Counted from the first letter of the stretch, positions 44,208 through 55,855 are shown. The stretch is 64,000 bases of DNA from Anopheles merus (GCF_017562075.2 NW_024427588.1:300001-364000); one strand, 5' to 3'. Made by a program: numbers and translations. The notes: generated by a model from the letters alone, not told the origin.

Positions 44208-47200
44208 TTAATCTGTGAAAGTGTAAGTGTATGTGCGTGTGAAAATTAACCGTCCACCGCCCAAGAAGCGCAGGATGAGCACCAAAGAAAACGGTGCTTC
44301 GGTTAGAAAGCGGTTATCTTCATACATAGTCACTGGTAAAGGAACAGTAACATTGAGCGTTTTCAAAAGGTTTACCACCCATACAGCTTCACAGCTAGCT
44401 TGACAAAGAGCCATCAATTCTGCCTCAGTAGTCGATAGTGCTACAGAGGTTTGTTTTCTTGTAGCCCACGAAATCGTTGCATCTTGCAGTTTCAACACGT
44501 ATCCTGAAACAGATCGCCGGTCATTTGGGTCATTTCCCCAATCTGCATCAGCATATACAGAAAGTATTTCCTGATCTGTTGACTTCCGAAACACCAAACT
44601 GTAATCGACGGTAGCTTGAAGATACCTCAAAATGCGCTTCAGATGTGTCCAATGTTCTTCAGTGGCACAACACTGAAAACTAGCAAAATAACATACCGCT
44701 GCGCAGATATCTGGTCTCGATGTAACCATTAGATACATTAAGCATCCAATCAATTCCTTATACGGCTTCTTCGTGAAATATGTTGGATCTTCACACTTAA
44801 GCAGCTTTAAATGTGGATCCATGGGAATTCCAGAAGGTTTACAATCGGTCATCCCAAATCGTTGTAAGATTTTCTTCACGTATTGCTTCTGGTCGATCGT
44901 CATAACTCCAGTTGTTCTATTTCGATTGATGTTTAATCCCAAAAAACAACGCACTTCAGCTAGGTCCTTCATTTCAAATTCTTTGGATAGCTTTTCCTTC
45001 AAACATTTTATCGCCGTTATCGAGTTTCCAACAATCAGGATGTCATCTACATATATAACTAGATAAATGATTACCTCTCCTTTTGACCAGTAGTAAAGAC
45101 ACTGATCATGTCCACTTCGTTCAAAACTAATGCTAGTGATAAACGTATGGAATCGCAAATTCCAGCTCCGAGACGCTTGTTTCAATCCATAAATGGCTTT
45201 GTTCAGTTTGCAGACCAGTCCATCTCCCGCCTCAAAGCCAGACGGTTGCCTCATATAAATTTCTTCGGTCAGGCCGCCATTCAGGAACGCAGTCTTCACA
45301 TCCATTTGATGAACATGTAGATTTCGCTGATTTGCCAGGGCCAACAATATTCTCAAGGTCGTCATCTTCGCCACAGGAGAATATGTTTCCGAATAATCAA
45401 ATCCTTTCATCTGCGTAAACCCCTTCGCAACAAGTCGAGCTTTGTACCGGTCAATTTTTCCTTCACCATCACACTTGATAGTGAACACCCATTTATTGCC
45501 GACAGGGCGTCGACCAGCAGGTAGTTCTGTAAGGGTCCACGTTTGATTCTTCTTCAGCGATTCCAATTCGGCCTCGATTGCTTTCTCCCAAAGTGACCAA
45601 TCATCTCGCTTTTTCAATTCGTCTATATCACTTGGAATGCTGTCTACATACTCTTCAGCACTCAACGCAAATGCTGAAATATTGTAGTCCTTGTGCCAGT
45701 CAGGAGGTACACGATTTCTAGCACTTCGACGTACACCGTTTTCTTTGCAAATACCTTCAGCAGTTTCGTCAACCAACGTACTATCCAGATCTTCATCCGA
45801 AGTAGCTTCCACATCATCGTTGTTTTCTGATAATACATCGTTGTGTTCTGATAATACATCGTTGTGTTCTGATTGTACACCGTTGTTACAGTTCACTGCC
45901 TGAACTAATTCTGGTGGTTGGACTCGTTCATAAAGTACAACTTGTTCATCTTTTTCAATTTTCATGTTATCAGATGAAACGTCTCTGTTTATGCATTCGT
46001 TGAAAACTATATCTCTTGCAACAAACACCTTCTTTCCGTTCCAAACGCGATACCCATTTGGAGCGTAGCCAACAAAAATCGCCTTCTCGGATTTCACATC
46101 CAGCTTCTTGCGTTTTTGCTTGGGGATATGAACGAAACATTCTGAACCAAAAATGCGAAGGTTACTTACATTTGGCTTCCTTGCATTCCAGACTTCAAAA
46201 GGTGTGCGATTTCCATCCAGGGCAACAGTCGGGCTGCGGTTGATTAGGTATACTGCCGCATATACTGCTTCACCCCACAAATTTTCCGATACGTTACTTC
46301 CAGCTAACATCGCACGTACTTTTTCGACAATGGTTCTATTCATCCGTTCACTCAATCCATTTTGCTCCGGTGTATACGGAACCGTCATCTCGAGCCTGAT
46401 GCCACGTTGCCGACAGAAAGATTTCATTTTCTTGCAGTTATACTCGCCTCCATTATCACAGCGAAAACGACACATCTTGGTTTGGAAATGTGCAGTAGCC
46501 ATAGCTTCGTACGTCTCCAAATAATCGACAGCTTCATCCTTCGACTTCATCAGATAAACAACTGTCTGATGACTGAAGTCGTCCGTGAAAGTGATGAAGT
46601 ACCGCATACCGTCCCACGTCGAAGGTGAGATGGGACCACAGACGTCGCTATGCACTAACTCTAACGGACGTGTAGTCCGCTTTCCTTCGCGACTTACAAA
46701 TGGTTCTCGAGTTTGTTTTCCAGCCAAGCATGGTTCACATATCACTGATTTCGAGCTTTCATAATTTTCGCTGCCTTCTAGATCCAATCCATCTACCATT
46801 TTCTTGTCGATTAGCTTCATCAGATTTCTATTCCCAATGTGTCCGAAACGTTGATGCCACAGCTGCAACTCCATGGAAACCTTTCCCGTTACCATAGCAG
46901 CATTTGGTGTTGCTAGGTAATGAAAGTCCATCGCGTACAGCACACCAACCTGCTTACCGGTAGCAACGACACCTTGATCAGCATCTTCAACGGTTACTTT
47001 ACCTTTATGGAAAACCACCTTCTTTTCCGAATTTTCCAGCCGACGTAAAGACATCAAATTCAGCGTCAGCTCTGGAACAAAAAGAACGTTTTCCATGCGG
47101 ATTTCAATTTTCTTACCATCAACAAACGAGTAAACGTTGATCTCTCCGCGTTGTTTAGCAACCAGGTTGACGCCTTTCTTCGCAGTTGCTATGCAGACGG

Positions 47201-48140
47201 GCTCATCTAGCATTTCCAGGTTTTTGAATAGTTCTTTTCGATTCACCATATGATCTGAAGCTCCACTATCCAGATACCACCGTTGCAATTTTTCATTCAA
47301 CGTCGACTCTGATCCTGTCACAAACGATACAGATGTCGTAGCAGCATTGGCCTTCATAGGTTTTCTTTTTTTAAAATTTTCTGCATGCTCTTCACGATGT
47401 TCGTTTTTCGGACAGTCAGCTCTCTTGTGCCCGAATCCACCACAGTTGAAGCACTTCAGACGAAATTTTCCTCTGGTCTTTCCAGCAAAAGCAACTTCTT
47501 CTGAATTTTGAATGCTCGAACTTCTTCCTCTCCGTTTCGATTCGACATCCAAATACTTGCTTTTCACAAATTCCAGGGTCAGTTTCTCTGATACTGCTTC
47601 CATTGCTGTGTTCACAGACTCGTATGAAACCGGCATGGTCAGCATTAGGTGACACACAATGTCCTCCTCGTCCATTTTCGCACCGGTCGACTTGAGCTCT
47701 CGAATCAGTTTATCGAAACAAAGGAAGTGAGATTCCAGACTTGAAGATTCGTCATGCTTCATCTCCAGAAGTTTTCGCTTAAGCATGAACCGATTGGTCA
47801 AGCTCTTCCGTTCGAAAACTTCATTCAGTCCATCCCAAATTTCCTTCGGACTCCTCTTGTCCTTTATGTATTCCAGGTGACTATCGGCGACAGCTCCGAT
47901 CAGGACCGAACGACACTTGTTGTCCTGTTTCTTTCGGAACGCCTTCTGCTCCTCCTTCTCCTTCTTTACAGCCGCTGTATCCTCATGCACGATTTCCCAG
48001 AAGTCTTCCTCCTCCGCTTCCTTCTCGACACAGTGCGCGATTTCCAACTGTTCCAGGAACGCCAATATCCTGAACTTCCAATTATTGAAACCCGTTCCAT
48101 CGAAAGGCTTGATCTTGAGGAACTTCTCTTCGTCTCCCAT
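44208..48140 (-). CDS. Copia gag-pol polyprotein, 3' end replaced by Gypsy sequence
   Basis: One open frame of 1310 codons on the minus strand. Domains by residue: Gag 1-215; zinc knuckle C230-x2-C-x4-H-x4-C243; protease DSGA at 291-294; integrase zinc site H429/H434 with C468/C471; integrase catalytic D499, D562, E598 (35 residues between the last two); reverse transcriptase with YVDD 1030-1033; RNase H D1198, E1239 and D1275. Copia homology ends at about residue 1276 (nt 44313). The last 34 residues are read-through into Gypsy A leader, so the end of RNase H and the 3' LTR are missing. The frame is otherwise clean, and start ATG 48138-48140 is unambiguous. It probably cannot transpose for lack of a second LTR. 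Confidence 0.93.
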   Translation of the reverse strand: MGDEEKFLKIKPFDGTGFNNWKFRILAFLEQLEIAHCVEKEAEEEDFWEIVHEDTAAVKKEKEEQKAFRKKQDNKCRSVLIGAVADSHLEYIKDKRSPKEIWDGLNEVFERKSLTNRFMLKRKLLEMKHDESSSLESHFLCFDKLIRELKSTGAKMDEEDIVCHLMLTMPVSYESVNTAMEAVSEKLTLEFVKSKYLDVESKRRGRSSSIQNSEEVAFAGKTRGKFRLKCFNCGGFGHKRADCPKNEHREEHAENFKKRKPMKANAATTSVSFVTGSESTLNEKLQRWYLDSGASDHMVNRKELFKNLEMLDEPVCIATAKKGVNLVAKQRGEINVYSFVDGKKIEIRMENVLFVPELTLNLMSLRRLENSEKKVVFHKGKVTVEDADQGVVATGKQVGVLYAMDFHYLATPNAAMVTGKVSMELQLWHQRFGHIGNRNLMKLIDKKMVDGLDLEGSENYESSKSVICEPCLAGKQTREPFVSREGKRTTRPLELVHSDVCGPISPSTWDGMRYFITFTDDFSHQTVVYLMKSKDEAVDYLETYEAMATAHFQTKMCRFRCDNGGEYNCKKMKSFCRQRGIRLEMTVPYTPEQNGLSERMNRTIVEKVRAMLAGSNVSENLWGEAVYAAVYLINRSPTVALDGNRTPFEVWNARKPNVSNLRIFGSECFVHIPKQKRKKLDVKSEKAIFVGYAPNGYRVWNGKKVFVARDIVFNECINRDVSSDNMKIEKDEQVVLYERVQPPELVQAVNCNNGVQSEHNDVLSEHNDVLSENNDDVEATSDEDLDSTLVDETAEGICKENGVRRSARNRVPPDWHKDYNISAFALSAEEYVDSIPSDIDELKKRDDWSLWEKAIEAELESLKKNQTWTLTELPAGRRPVGNKWVFTIKCDGEGKIDRYKARLVAKGFTQMKGFDYSETYSPVAKMTTLRILLALANQRNLHVHQMDVKTAFLNGGLTEEIYMRQPSGFEAGDGLVCKLNKAIYGLKQASRSWNLRFHTFITSISFERSGHDQCLYYWSKGEVIIYLVIYVDDILIVGNSITAIKCLKEKLSKEFEMKDLAEVRCFLGLNINRNRTTGVMTIDQKQYVKKILQRFGMTDCKPSGIPMDPHLKLLKCEDPTYFTKKPYKELIGCLMYLMVTSRPDICAAVCYFASFQCCATEEHWTHLKRILRYLQATVDYSLVFRKSTDQEILSVYADADWGNDPNDRRSVSGYVLKLQDATISWATRKQTSVALSTTEAELMALCQASCEAVWVVNLLKTLNVTVPLPVTMYEDNRFLTEAPFSLVLILRFLGGGRLIFTRTYTYTFTD

Positions 48141-48393
48141 CGTGAGGATTTATTCGAATGGCTTAAAGAATCTTCTAGGCTTGAATTGGGTTATCCTGGG
48201 TTATACTGGGTTATACTGGGTTATACTGGGCCCATAACCTATTAACAGAGCTAAAACACCTTTACTGGTTGATGGTTGAAAGAGGAATGAACATTTTATT
48301 AACTACATTCTGTTAACACTATTTCATAGAGTACTATGATCAATTGTACACCAGTATCTCATAGCATACTTAAATCAATTGTAAACTTCAACA
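44313..48393 (-). mobile_element. Copia retrotransposon inserted in Gypsy A, 3'-truncated
   Basis: Runs from the 5' LTR on the right (48393) to the truncation at 44313. Both flanks are Gypsy A: leader up to about 44312 on the left, gag leader from 48394 on the right. Confidence 0.85.
48242..48393 (-). repeat. Copia 5' LTR
   Basis: About 150 bp, starting TGTTGAAG on the minus strand. Followed inward by GGTTATGGGCCCAG (48241-48228), a primer-binding-site-like sequence, and a run of the 10-bp repeat GTATAACCCA (48190-48229). It aligns with 43119-43257. Confidence 0.75.
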
Positions 48394-48414
48394 AGCATAT
48401 CACCAACGCCATCA

Positions 48415-49502
48415 ATGCATCCAGAAGGAGCGTCATCTCAGGAAGCAGGATCGTCCCCGGACGGCGTGATGATCTACCAAATGCTGCAATTAATGCAGCA
48501 GCAGATGGCCCAACAGCAGCAAATGACCCAACAGCAGCAAATGATGTCGCAATTAATGCAATTGCACCCGCTCCCGCAAACGTCGCAGCCCCAGCAGCAT
48601 TCGCAGCAGCAGTCTTTCGTCCCGCAGCAGCAGCCCGAGCTTACCATGGATGCTTTGGCGAGCAGAATTTCCGAGTTTCGGTACGAGGCCGAGTCGGACG
48701 TTACGTTTTCTGCTTGGTTTTCACGTTATGACGACTTGTTTAAGCAGGACGCCTCCCGACTCGACGACGCGGCGAAAGTTCGTTTACTCGTGCGTAAGCT
48801 GGGCACGACAGAGCATTCACGGTATACCAGCTTTATCCTTCCTCGAGTACCGCGCGATATGAGTTTTACATATCGTATCGTATCGAGTTTTACATTGATA
48901 CAGTCAGCATATTGGGTTCGCTTTTCGGAAGGGCTGAGTCGCTTGTCAGCAAACGATATTAATGCATGAAGCTGACAAAAGCGTAATCTGAAGATATACT
49001 CACTTTCATCTGCCGCGTGAACCGATCGTGCGTCGACTACCAGTTTTTGTCCATGAGTGAGAATCAGTTTAAGTGTTTGACGTTTGTGTGTGGATTAAAG
49101 GATGAGGCTGATTCAGACATCCGCACACGACTTCTCGCACGCATCGAGGAACGAAGTGACGTTACTTTGGAGGATCTTACAGCAGAGTGTCAGCGGATAA
49201 AGAGCCTGAAGGATGACAGCACGATGATTGGAACGGAGTCGCGTGAACGGGTCCTTGCAGTGCACGGTGCATGTATGCAGTCGAACCAGCGGTACCATCA
49301 ATCGGGCACGCAACCAGCTAATTTCCGAAAGCAGAAATCAAGTGATTCCGGAGCATCGGCGAAACCATCGAAACCCTGCTGGTTATGCGGTGAGCTTCAT
49401 TGGTCCAGAGACTGCAAGTTCAAATCGCATAAGTGCTTCGATTGCGGAAAAATCGGTCATCGGGAAGGGTTTTGCCGCACATCAGGACCTAGAAGACGAT
49501 AG
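48415..49502 (+). pseudogene. Gypsy A gag, frameshifted
   Basis: Starts ATG 48415 with a Met/Gln-rich N-terminus (about residues 20-75), then a conserved Gag core (FSAWFSRYDDLF). The frame shifts at about 48880-48970, next to a small local duplication of CGAGTTTTACAT, and continues at 49017-49502 to two zinc knuckles, CWLCGELHWSRDC (one residue short) and CFDCGKIGHREGFC. Structural, nucleic-acid-binding protein of the element. Confidence 0.8.
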
Positions 49503-49595
49503 CGCAACTTTCGAAAGCACCGGCAGGTAACATCACGTGTTGAAACTGTAAATATTTGCTGGGTTAACAACAGACGAAAATACGTCAACCTGACC

Positions 49596-51196
49596 ATGTG
49601 TGGTCAACACGTGAGCTTGCAGCTGGACACTGGGTCGGACATAACAGTCATCAGTCGCTCGTTGTGGCAACAACTGGGCAAACTATCGTTAGTTCCGGCA
49701 GAGGTCAACGCTAGGGCAGCATCGGGTGAGGAGCTTCAACTCGACGGTGAATTCGAAACCAGCATTGAAATGGCAGGTAAAACGAAGGAAGCTGTCATTC
49801 GGGTGACGCGAGCAAACATTTTGTTGTTGGGGTCTGATCTCATCGATCAATTTGGTCTCAGTTCGCTACCAATGGATAGCCACTGCAAAATGGTATCGTC
49901 AAGTGGCTACATCAAGGGTCTCCAAGCTAAATTTCCAACAGTTTTTAGCGGTACGGGGCTATGCACTAAAAGCCGCATCCACTTGCAGTTGAAGGAAGAC
50001 GCTCGACCCGTGTTTTTTCCAAAAAGGCCTGTCGCTTATGTCATGATTGAGACGGTCAACAAAGAGCTGGATAGGATGGAACAATCGAATATAATCACGC
50101 GCGTAGACTTTTCCGAATGGGCAGCCCCGATCGTAGTTGTACATTCATCCATACAACATCCGCATCTGTGGCGACTACTCGACTGGCTTAAACGATGCGC
50201 TTCAGCCACTCGAATATCCATTGCCATTGCCCGAAGATATTTTTTCCAAACTTGCGCACAGTAGTTGGTTCAGCAAAGTAGACCTGTCAGACGCCTTCCT
50301 CCAGGTCGAGGTTCACGAACAATATCGTCCATTGCTTACCATTAACACCCATAGAGGTTTATACCATTATAACCGCCTTTTTCCAGGCATAAAAGTAGCC
50401 CCAGTCGCGTTCCAGCAGATTATAGAAAGAATGCTGGCAGGATTGCAGGGAACATCTGGCTATATGGATGACGTGGTTGTCGGGGGAAAAACAGAGGAAG
50501 AGCATGACGAAAATCTAACGAAACTTTTTCAACGCCTCGAACAATTTGGTTTTTCCGTCCGAGCGGACTAATGCTCGTTGAAGATGAGGCAAATCGATTA
50601 CCTTGGACACGTAATCGACCGTCACGGTATCCGACCGAATCATGTGAAAATCGAGGCAATAAAAAATCTTCCCGCACCTACTGATATCAAAGGCGTGCGC
50701 TCTTTCCTGGGAGCAGTAAATTTTTACGGAAAGTTTGTGCCAAAAAGCGCGAATAGAAGTATCCGCTTGATAATTTGCTGAAAAGTGACACAAAATTCTC
50801 TTGGAATATGCAGTGTGAAAAGGCATTAAAATATTTTAAAGAAATCCTATCATCTGATCTCCTCACCCACTACGACCTCACCGCGAAGATAATTGTGGCA
50901 GCGGATGCATCATCAGTGGGACTAGGAGCCACCATTTCTCACAAGTTTTGCGATGGCTCTATAAAGGTCGTTCAACATGCGTCACGTGCTTTGACAACAA
51001 CTGAGGAAAAATACAGTCAAATAGATCGCGAAGGGTTGGCCATTGTATTTGCCGTAACTAAATTTCACAAGATGCTTTATGGTCGTTCTTTCAGGCTCCA
51101 AACCGACCACCGTTCTTTAATACGCATCTTCGACTCAAAGAAAGGCATCCCAGTATTCACGGCGAATAGACTGAAATGCTTTGCGCTAACACTTTT
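49596..51196 (+). pseudogene. Gypsy A protease, reverse transcriptase and RNase H, broken
   Basis: Protease LDTGSD at about 49624. Reverse transcriptase enters in another frame after a shift at about 50135-50150 (ICGDYS, YPLP, FSKVDLSDAF) and has the catalytic YMDD at about 50461. A TAA lies at 50569-50571. The thumb (YLGHVID..RPNHVKIEAI) and RNase H (AADASSVGLGA, QIDREGLAIVFAV, QTDHRSL) follow, the latter in frame 50775-51209. The sequence is cut by a LINE within the connection domain. Confidence 0.85.
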
Positions 51197-51200
51197 ACAC

Positions 51201-52522
51201 GGACATTAAGGCGGCTTTTGACAGTGTGTCCCACAACATTCTTCTGGCAAAATTTGATAGACTCCGATTATCACCACCCCTGGTAAAGTGGATGAAATCG
51301 TATTTATGTGGTCGTTCATATGCAGTTAGAATGGGCTCCCACAAATCTAGATCTATCGGTGCCTCTTCCGGCGTACCCCAGGGCAGCAACCTGGGGCCTC
51401 TGTTGTTTCTGCTCTACATAAATGACTTGTGCACGGTACTCCCGGATAATAGTTGCCTACTCTACGCAGATGATGCTAAAATCTATCGTGAAATCCGTGA
51501 GCCCGAGGACCATCTTCAACTTCAAGCCACTTTGACTGAATTTGTCTCCTGGTGCATGCGTAACACACTAAGCGTCTGTATCGATAAATGCGCCATAATC
51601 TCATTCGGCCATCTCATTGAAATCCGTGAGCCCGAGGACCATCTTCAACTTCAAGCCACTTTGACTGAATTTGTCTCCTGGTGCAAGCGTAACGCACTAA
51701 GCGTCTGTATCGATAAATGCGCCATAATCTCATTCGGCCGTTCAAGAGCTCCAGCGCTGTTTAATTATACGCTTGATGGTCAGAACCTCGAAAGAGTGAA
51801 CTGTGTAAGGGATCTAGGAGTCCTCCTAGATGCTAAACTCTCCTTCGAAGAACAGATAGACCAAGTAGTCGCTAGTGGCAATCGGCTTCTTGGCTTGGTC
51901 ATAAACATGACGCGCGAGCTTCGTGGTCCTATGTGTTTCAAGACACTGTACTGCGCACTTATCAGACCATTGCTGAAATATGCTAGCAGTGTTTGGTGGC
52001 CAGCATCTACTCGGGCACTTGCGTGGCTAGAGTCCATCCAACGGAAGGCAACGCGCTTCGCCCTTCGTGATTGGCCGCGTCCTCTCGACTACAGGACTAG
52101 GTGTTTGCTGCTTGGGATCCCGCCTCTCGCCGAACGTGTTGAGCACGCCAGACTGGCATTTATCACGGGAATCTTAAACGGAACCATCGACTGTCTCGAG
52201 CTGCTTTCAAGGACTCACCTCTATGTTCCTGCCAGAGAACTCCGTCGCCGACCAATGCTGGCAGTCGCTGAAACCCGAACAACATTCGGCTCTCGCAACC
52301 CCCTTCTTAGTATGTGCCATCTATTAAATTCAGATGACGATATTTATGAGCCTGGAATGATGATAACGGAACTGACTTCACTTTTAAGTGTTCGGAATGC
52401 GTTCAACAATAACAATATATAAATATTCTGTTCGTTATCTAATGTGTATTGTAAACAAATTTTGACTCAAGAGGGCTTCATAGTCCATCGATTAATAAAA
52501 TAAACTAAACTAAAAAAACTAA
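51201..52522 (+). pseudogene. CR1-like LINE, 5'-truncated, in Gypsy A
   Basis: Starts inside the reverse transcriptase (DIKAAFDSVSH at 51202) and stays open to 52422: GVPQGSNLGPLLF, LLYADDAKIY (catalytic YADD at about 51460-51471), thumb, and the LLLGIPPLAERVEHARL and YVPARELRRR C-terminal motifs. A 3' tail rich in AAACTA ends at 52522. Flanked by ACAC (51197-51200 and 52523-52526). Codons for 43 residues are tandemly duplicated just after the active site (51490-51618 and 51619-51747). The enzyme lacks its N-terminal half and endonuclease, so it is dead despite the open frame. Confidence 0.87.
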
Positions 52523-52526
52523 ACAC

Positions 52527-53238
52527 TGCAGTTATACGACTTTTCGATTGAGTACGTCCCCACTGGAAACTTTGGAAATGCTGACATGCTATCAAGGCTC
52601 ATAAGAAATCACGATAAACCGGAGACGGAATACGTCATCGCCAGCCTCCAGCTAGAAGAGGATGTAAGGCCCGTAGTTCTCAACACGATTAATACATTCC
52701 CTCTCAATTTCAGAGATAAAGAGGAAGGGAAATGGACAGATTCCCTACTATGGAAGGTGCACAAATACATCCAAGAAGGCTGGCCGTCTGACTCGTCATA
52801 TGGAATGGAGTTAGCACGCTTCTATAATAGAAAGGATGACCTGTCGACCGTAGGTGATTGTGTTCTTTTTAGAGAGAGAGTAATAATCCCCAGAAACCTA
52901 CGCATGCGGTGCTTGAATCAACTTCATAGAGGACATCCAGCGATTCAACGCATGAAGTCCGTCGCTCGCAGCTATTTTTACTGGCCATCTATTGATGAGG
53001 ATATAGCCGACTGCGTTTCCAGCTGTACATCATGCATGGCAGTCGCAAAATCACCGCTTCTACTAGAACCAAAGTTTTGGCCAAAGTCCACCAAACCGAG
53101 GGAAAGAGTGCATATAGACTATGCAGGACTAGTAGATGGAGCTTATTTTTTGATCGTGGTAGACGCATTCTCAAAGTGGCCTGAAGTTACGAAGACAATC
53201 ACCACAACCAATACAGCTATATCGATTCTGCGAAGCAT
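52527..53238 (+). pseudogene. Gypsy A integrase, N-terminal part
   Basis: Resumes after the LINE (YDFSIEYVPTGN..NADMLSRL), then the integrase zinc-binding HHCC (HRGHPAI..CVSSCTSC at about 52925-53035) and the first catalytic Asp in HIDYAG (about 53110). Interrupted at codon AGC|ATG by the X and Gypsy B insertions. The frame 52586-53425 runs on spuriously into X. Confidence 0.85.
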
Positions 53239-53263
53239 CCCGCTGCGCAAATTCGAGCAGTTT

Positions 53264-53351
53264 CCAGCGCAGGAAATGTACCAAAATCTGCGCTGGCCAG
53301 CGCAGATTTTGGCTGGTCTCCCGCGCTGGACTTCAGCGATTCCTGCGCTGG
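53264..53351. repeat. Nested perfect palindromes near the left end of X
   Basis: The 32-bp perfect palindrome 53281-53312 (CCAAAATCTGCGCTGG and its inverse) lies inside a wider pair, CCAGCGCAGGAA (53264-53275) and TTCCTGCGCTGG (53340-53351). GCGCTGG-type motifs recur five or more times. Likely transposase-binding or hairpin-forming DNA. Confidence 0.85.
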
Positions 53352-54059
53352 GTCGAGCAAGTTTAGCGCCATCTGTTGGCGAAATAGACGAACTATTTAT
53401 GGCGGCGGAGCAAAAAAAACGGTAAAAAATTTAAAATATTGGGGCCCATTTTTTCGTCCGCTTCTTCTCCCTCCCTCACCCTGCCCTGCCTTACTTGCGC
53501 TTCTGCCCGTGCCTTCCGCCGCCAGCTGATTGGCTGTTGCGGTGTATGCGTTGATTCATATATGTGCATTGCGGTTGTGTATTGTTATTGGTGGGTGTTA
53601 GCATTTATTAATTTGTGTGTGACCTTGAGACACTGTGGGAGAAGCTGGTTTGGGATTTAAAGTGTTATCGGTGTATTGATGGTTTATTTTATTTCGTGCC
53701 GCTGCTGATGAGACCATTCGATGCCCGTGGCAATCGAGGGTGACGAAGCCTATTTAAAACAAGCGTAGGAGAACGTCTAACACTAATCTAATATTTTTTT
53801 AATTTGAACATGTTTGATGCTTCAACGACCTTCTATGCATCATGTAGCACAGTGTATAGTGGTTATAATTTTTTTTTTAATTTGCCTAAATCTGTCTCGA
53901 GTTTTCGGGTCTCGATACACACACGCACACACACAGCGCGGGGAAAGTGACCGTTCACTCTATCATGTCGCGATCCCCCACCCCGCCCGGCGCTTTGGAT
54001 GAGGATGCGCTACAAGATAGCTGAACAAGCCGTTCTACCGACAAGGTAGCCGTGCTCGT

Positions 54060-54290
54060 GCGTGCGAGGTGGTGGGAGGGGGGGGATGCGTGCTTGCGTT
54101 CGCGGTTTCGTGGGTGCGTGCTTGCGTTCGCGCTTTCGTGCGCATGTGTGCGCGTACGTGCATGTGTGCGTGCGTGTGTGTGTGCGTGCTCGCGTGCATG
54201 TGTGTGTGTGTGTGTGTGTGTGAGTGTGTGAGTTTGCGCGTGCGTGTTTGTGTGTGAGTTTAAGCGCGCGTGTTTGTGTGTGTGCGTGCG
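54060..54290. repeat. GT/GC-rich simple repeat
   Basis: Imperfect GTGCGT and GTGTGT tracts, purest at about 54198-54226. The ORFs on both strands here are repeat read-through. Confidence 0.9.
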
Positions 54291-54799
54291 TTTGGAAACC
54301 CCAAAACTATTTGATTCTGATGCGTACATTTTCATCCGCTGCGTCTACAAAATACCACGCATTTTCGATCTCGCTACCTGAGAGACAACACAACCATTGG
54401 CATTGGTAGCTTTGCGATCGGCTCTGCTGTTGGGGGTATCAAAAAGACACACGATCTAAGCAAACGTGCGTGTGATATGTTGCACATTTATTTCCAATTC
54501 AGCTAGCGGACGCAAGTGGAAACAACATTTTGAATTGAATCCATACAAAAGAGGATTCTGGATTTGTTTATTACGGTGAGCGTATGGTGCTGCACCTGTC
54601 CGTCCAGAATCTGGTGGCTTGTTTGTTTGGAGTAGTTATCATGACGCCGATTGACCGGCAATGCCTTGGAATGGGTTCGGATTGGTAGGTTCATGTTTTG
54701 GTCGAGTGCATTCCGTGCATTTGTCGCGCAACAGCGGTAGACCCGGCAGCACCAAAGTCAAAACAAAAACCATCCCCGAGTGTGGACTGCTATGCTAAG

Positions 54800-54955
54800 T
54801 TCTTCTTCTTATTATTATTCTTATTATTGGTGTAATGGCCTACGCGATCATGCCGGTCTTTTCAGGACTTGAGTACCACGTAGCCGGATAGTCAGTTCTT
54901 GCTACGGCGGACGGTTCATACGCGGTTAGAACCCACGACGGGCATGCAGATGTGC
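54800..54955 (-). mobile_element. SINE (tRNA-derived), subfamily 2
   Basis: AAT/AAG-repeat tail (TTCTTCTTCTTATTATTATTC on plus), then the body CAGGACTTGAGTACCACGTAG and the B-box region GGTTAGAACCCACGACGGGC. Shares CCGGATAGTCAGTTCTTGCTAC with 13609-13735. Confidence 0.8.
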
Positions 54956-54999
54956 GGAATGATGGCGTTGCCGCGCGACCGCTCTTATCCAGCGGGCAA

Positions 55000-55855
55000 C
55001 TTGCATACTGCCACACTGTCTCCTGCCCGATGCATACGCTGCAGGCAGGGGGAAGAATGCACCTCCACGATAAAAAACACCGTCATGAACCAGCGGCAGA
55101 TCTAACGGTAAGCGGACTAGGCGGTCGCCGAAGATCTGTAGTCTGGAGTATGCCGTATGTTTACAAGTGGACAGAGTATTAGCGACAAGGGCCGCCGGAA
55201 AGATGGTCGTTGGGGCCCCGTGGCTGGAGAACCATTTGTCTCTCCCCTCCCCATGACGGCAATCCCCCCCCCACCCCGCTCCCATCTGCCGGCAATTTAA
55301 GTATACCGTTCAATCTTCCAACAACTGTGTGCCAGTACACCCTGCTCCCGGTTATCAGTTACCATTGACAGGGGCCTCAATTCGTCTTTCCGCCTTTCAT
55401 GAACACCTTCCTTTCTTTGACCGATGGATCATAACATTCCGCAAGAAAACACATTAGGCGAAAGTGTTGCACACACACGCACGCTCACACCCACACCCCA
55501 TATTTATGTAATCTACAGCATACGAATGCAAAAGCTTAGGGTAACAAAGTTATGCTTAATGCTTAACACGTTCAGCGCGATGACATGTCCCTGGGACTAC
55601 CAGTGAACTTTCCAGTATGCTAGTTTCACTATCAGCTTGCGTTTTTGATGCTGGCGGAACGGAAAGTTGATGAAAATCAGCGCCGGGTTGAATGTGTTAA
55701 TGCGAATTAGGATTCAGCGCGTTTCACAGCAAACCCTCCAGCGTTAGCTAGCGATTCCTTAGTCATTTTTATATTGCAGCAATTGAACTTATTGCGCTTT
55801 TTTGGTTTGATTTGTGAAAATGCAACTTCATCGCCGCAATGTTTGTTAACGGCTT
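55000..55855. other. No gene inside X
   Basis: Open frames on both strands (for example 54926-55285 minus) show no domain and no shared codon bias; non-coding filler. Confidence 0.4.

Noticed and set aside
53955..54335. His/Thr-rich ORF (minus) and Val/Cys-rich ORF (plus)
   Set aside because: Both are read-through of a GT/GC simple repeat.
54926..55285. 119-codon minus ORF within X
   Set aside because: No domain and overlaps the SINE; composition follows local GC.
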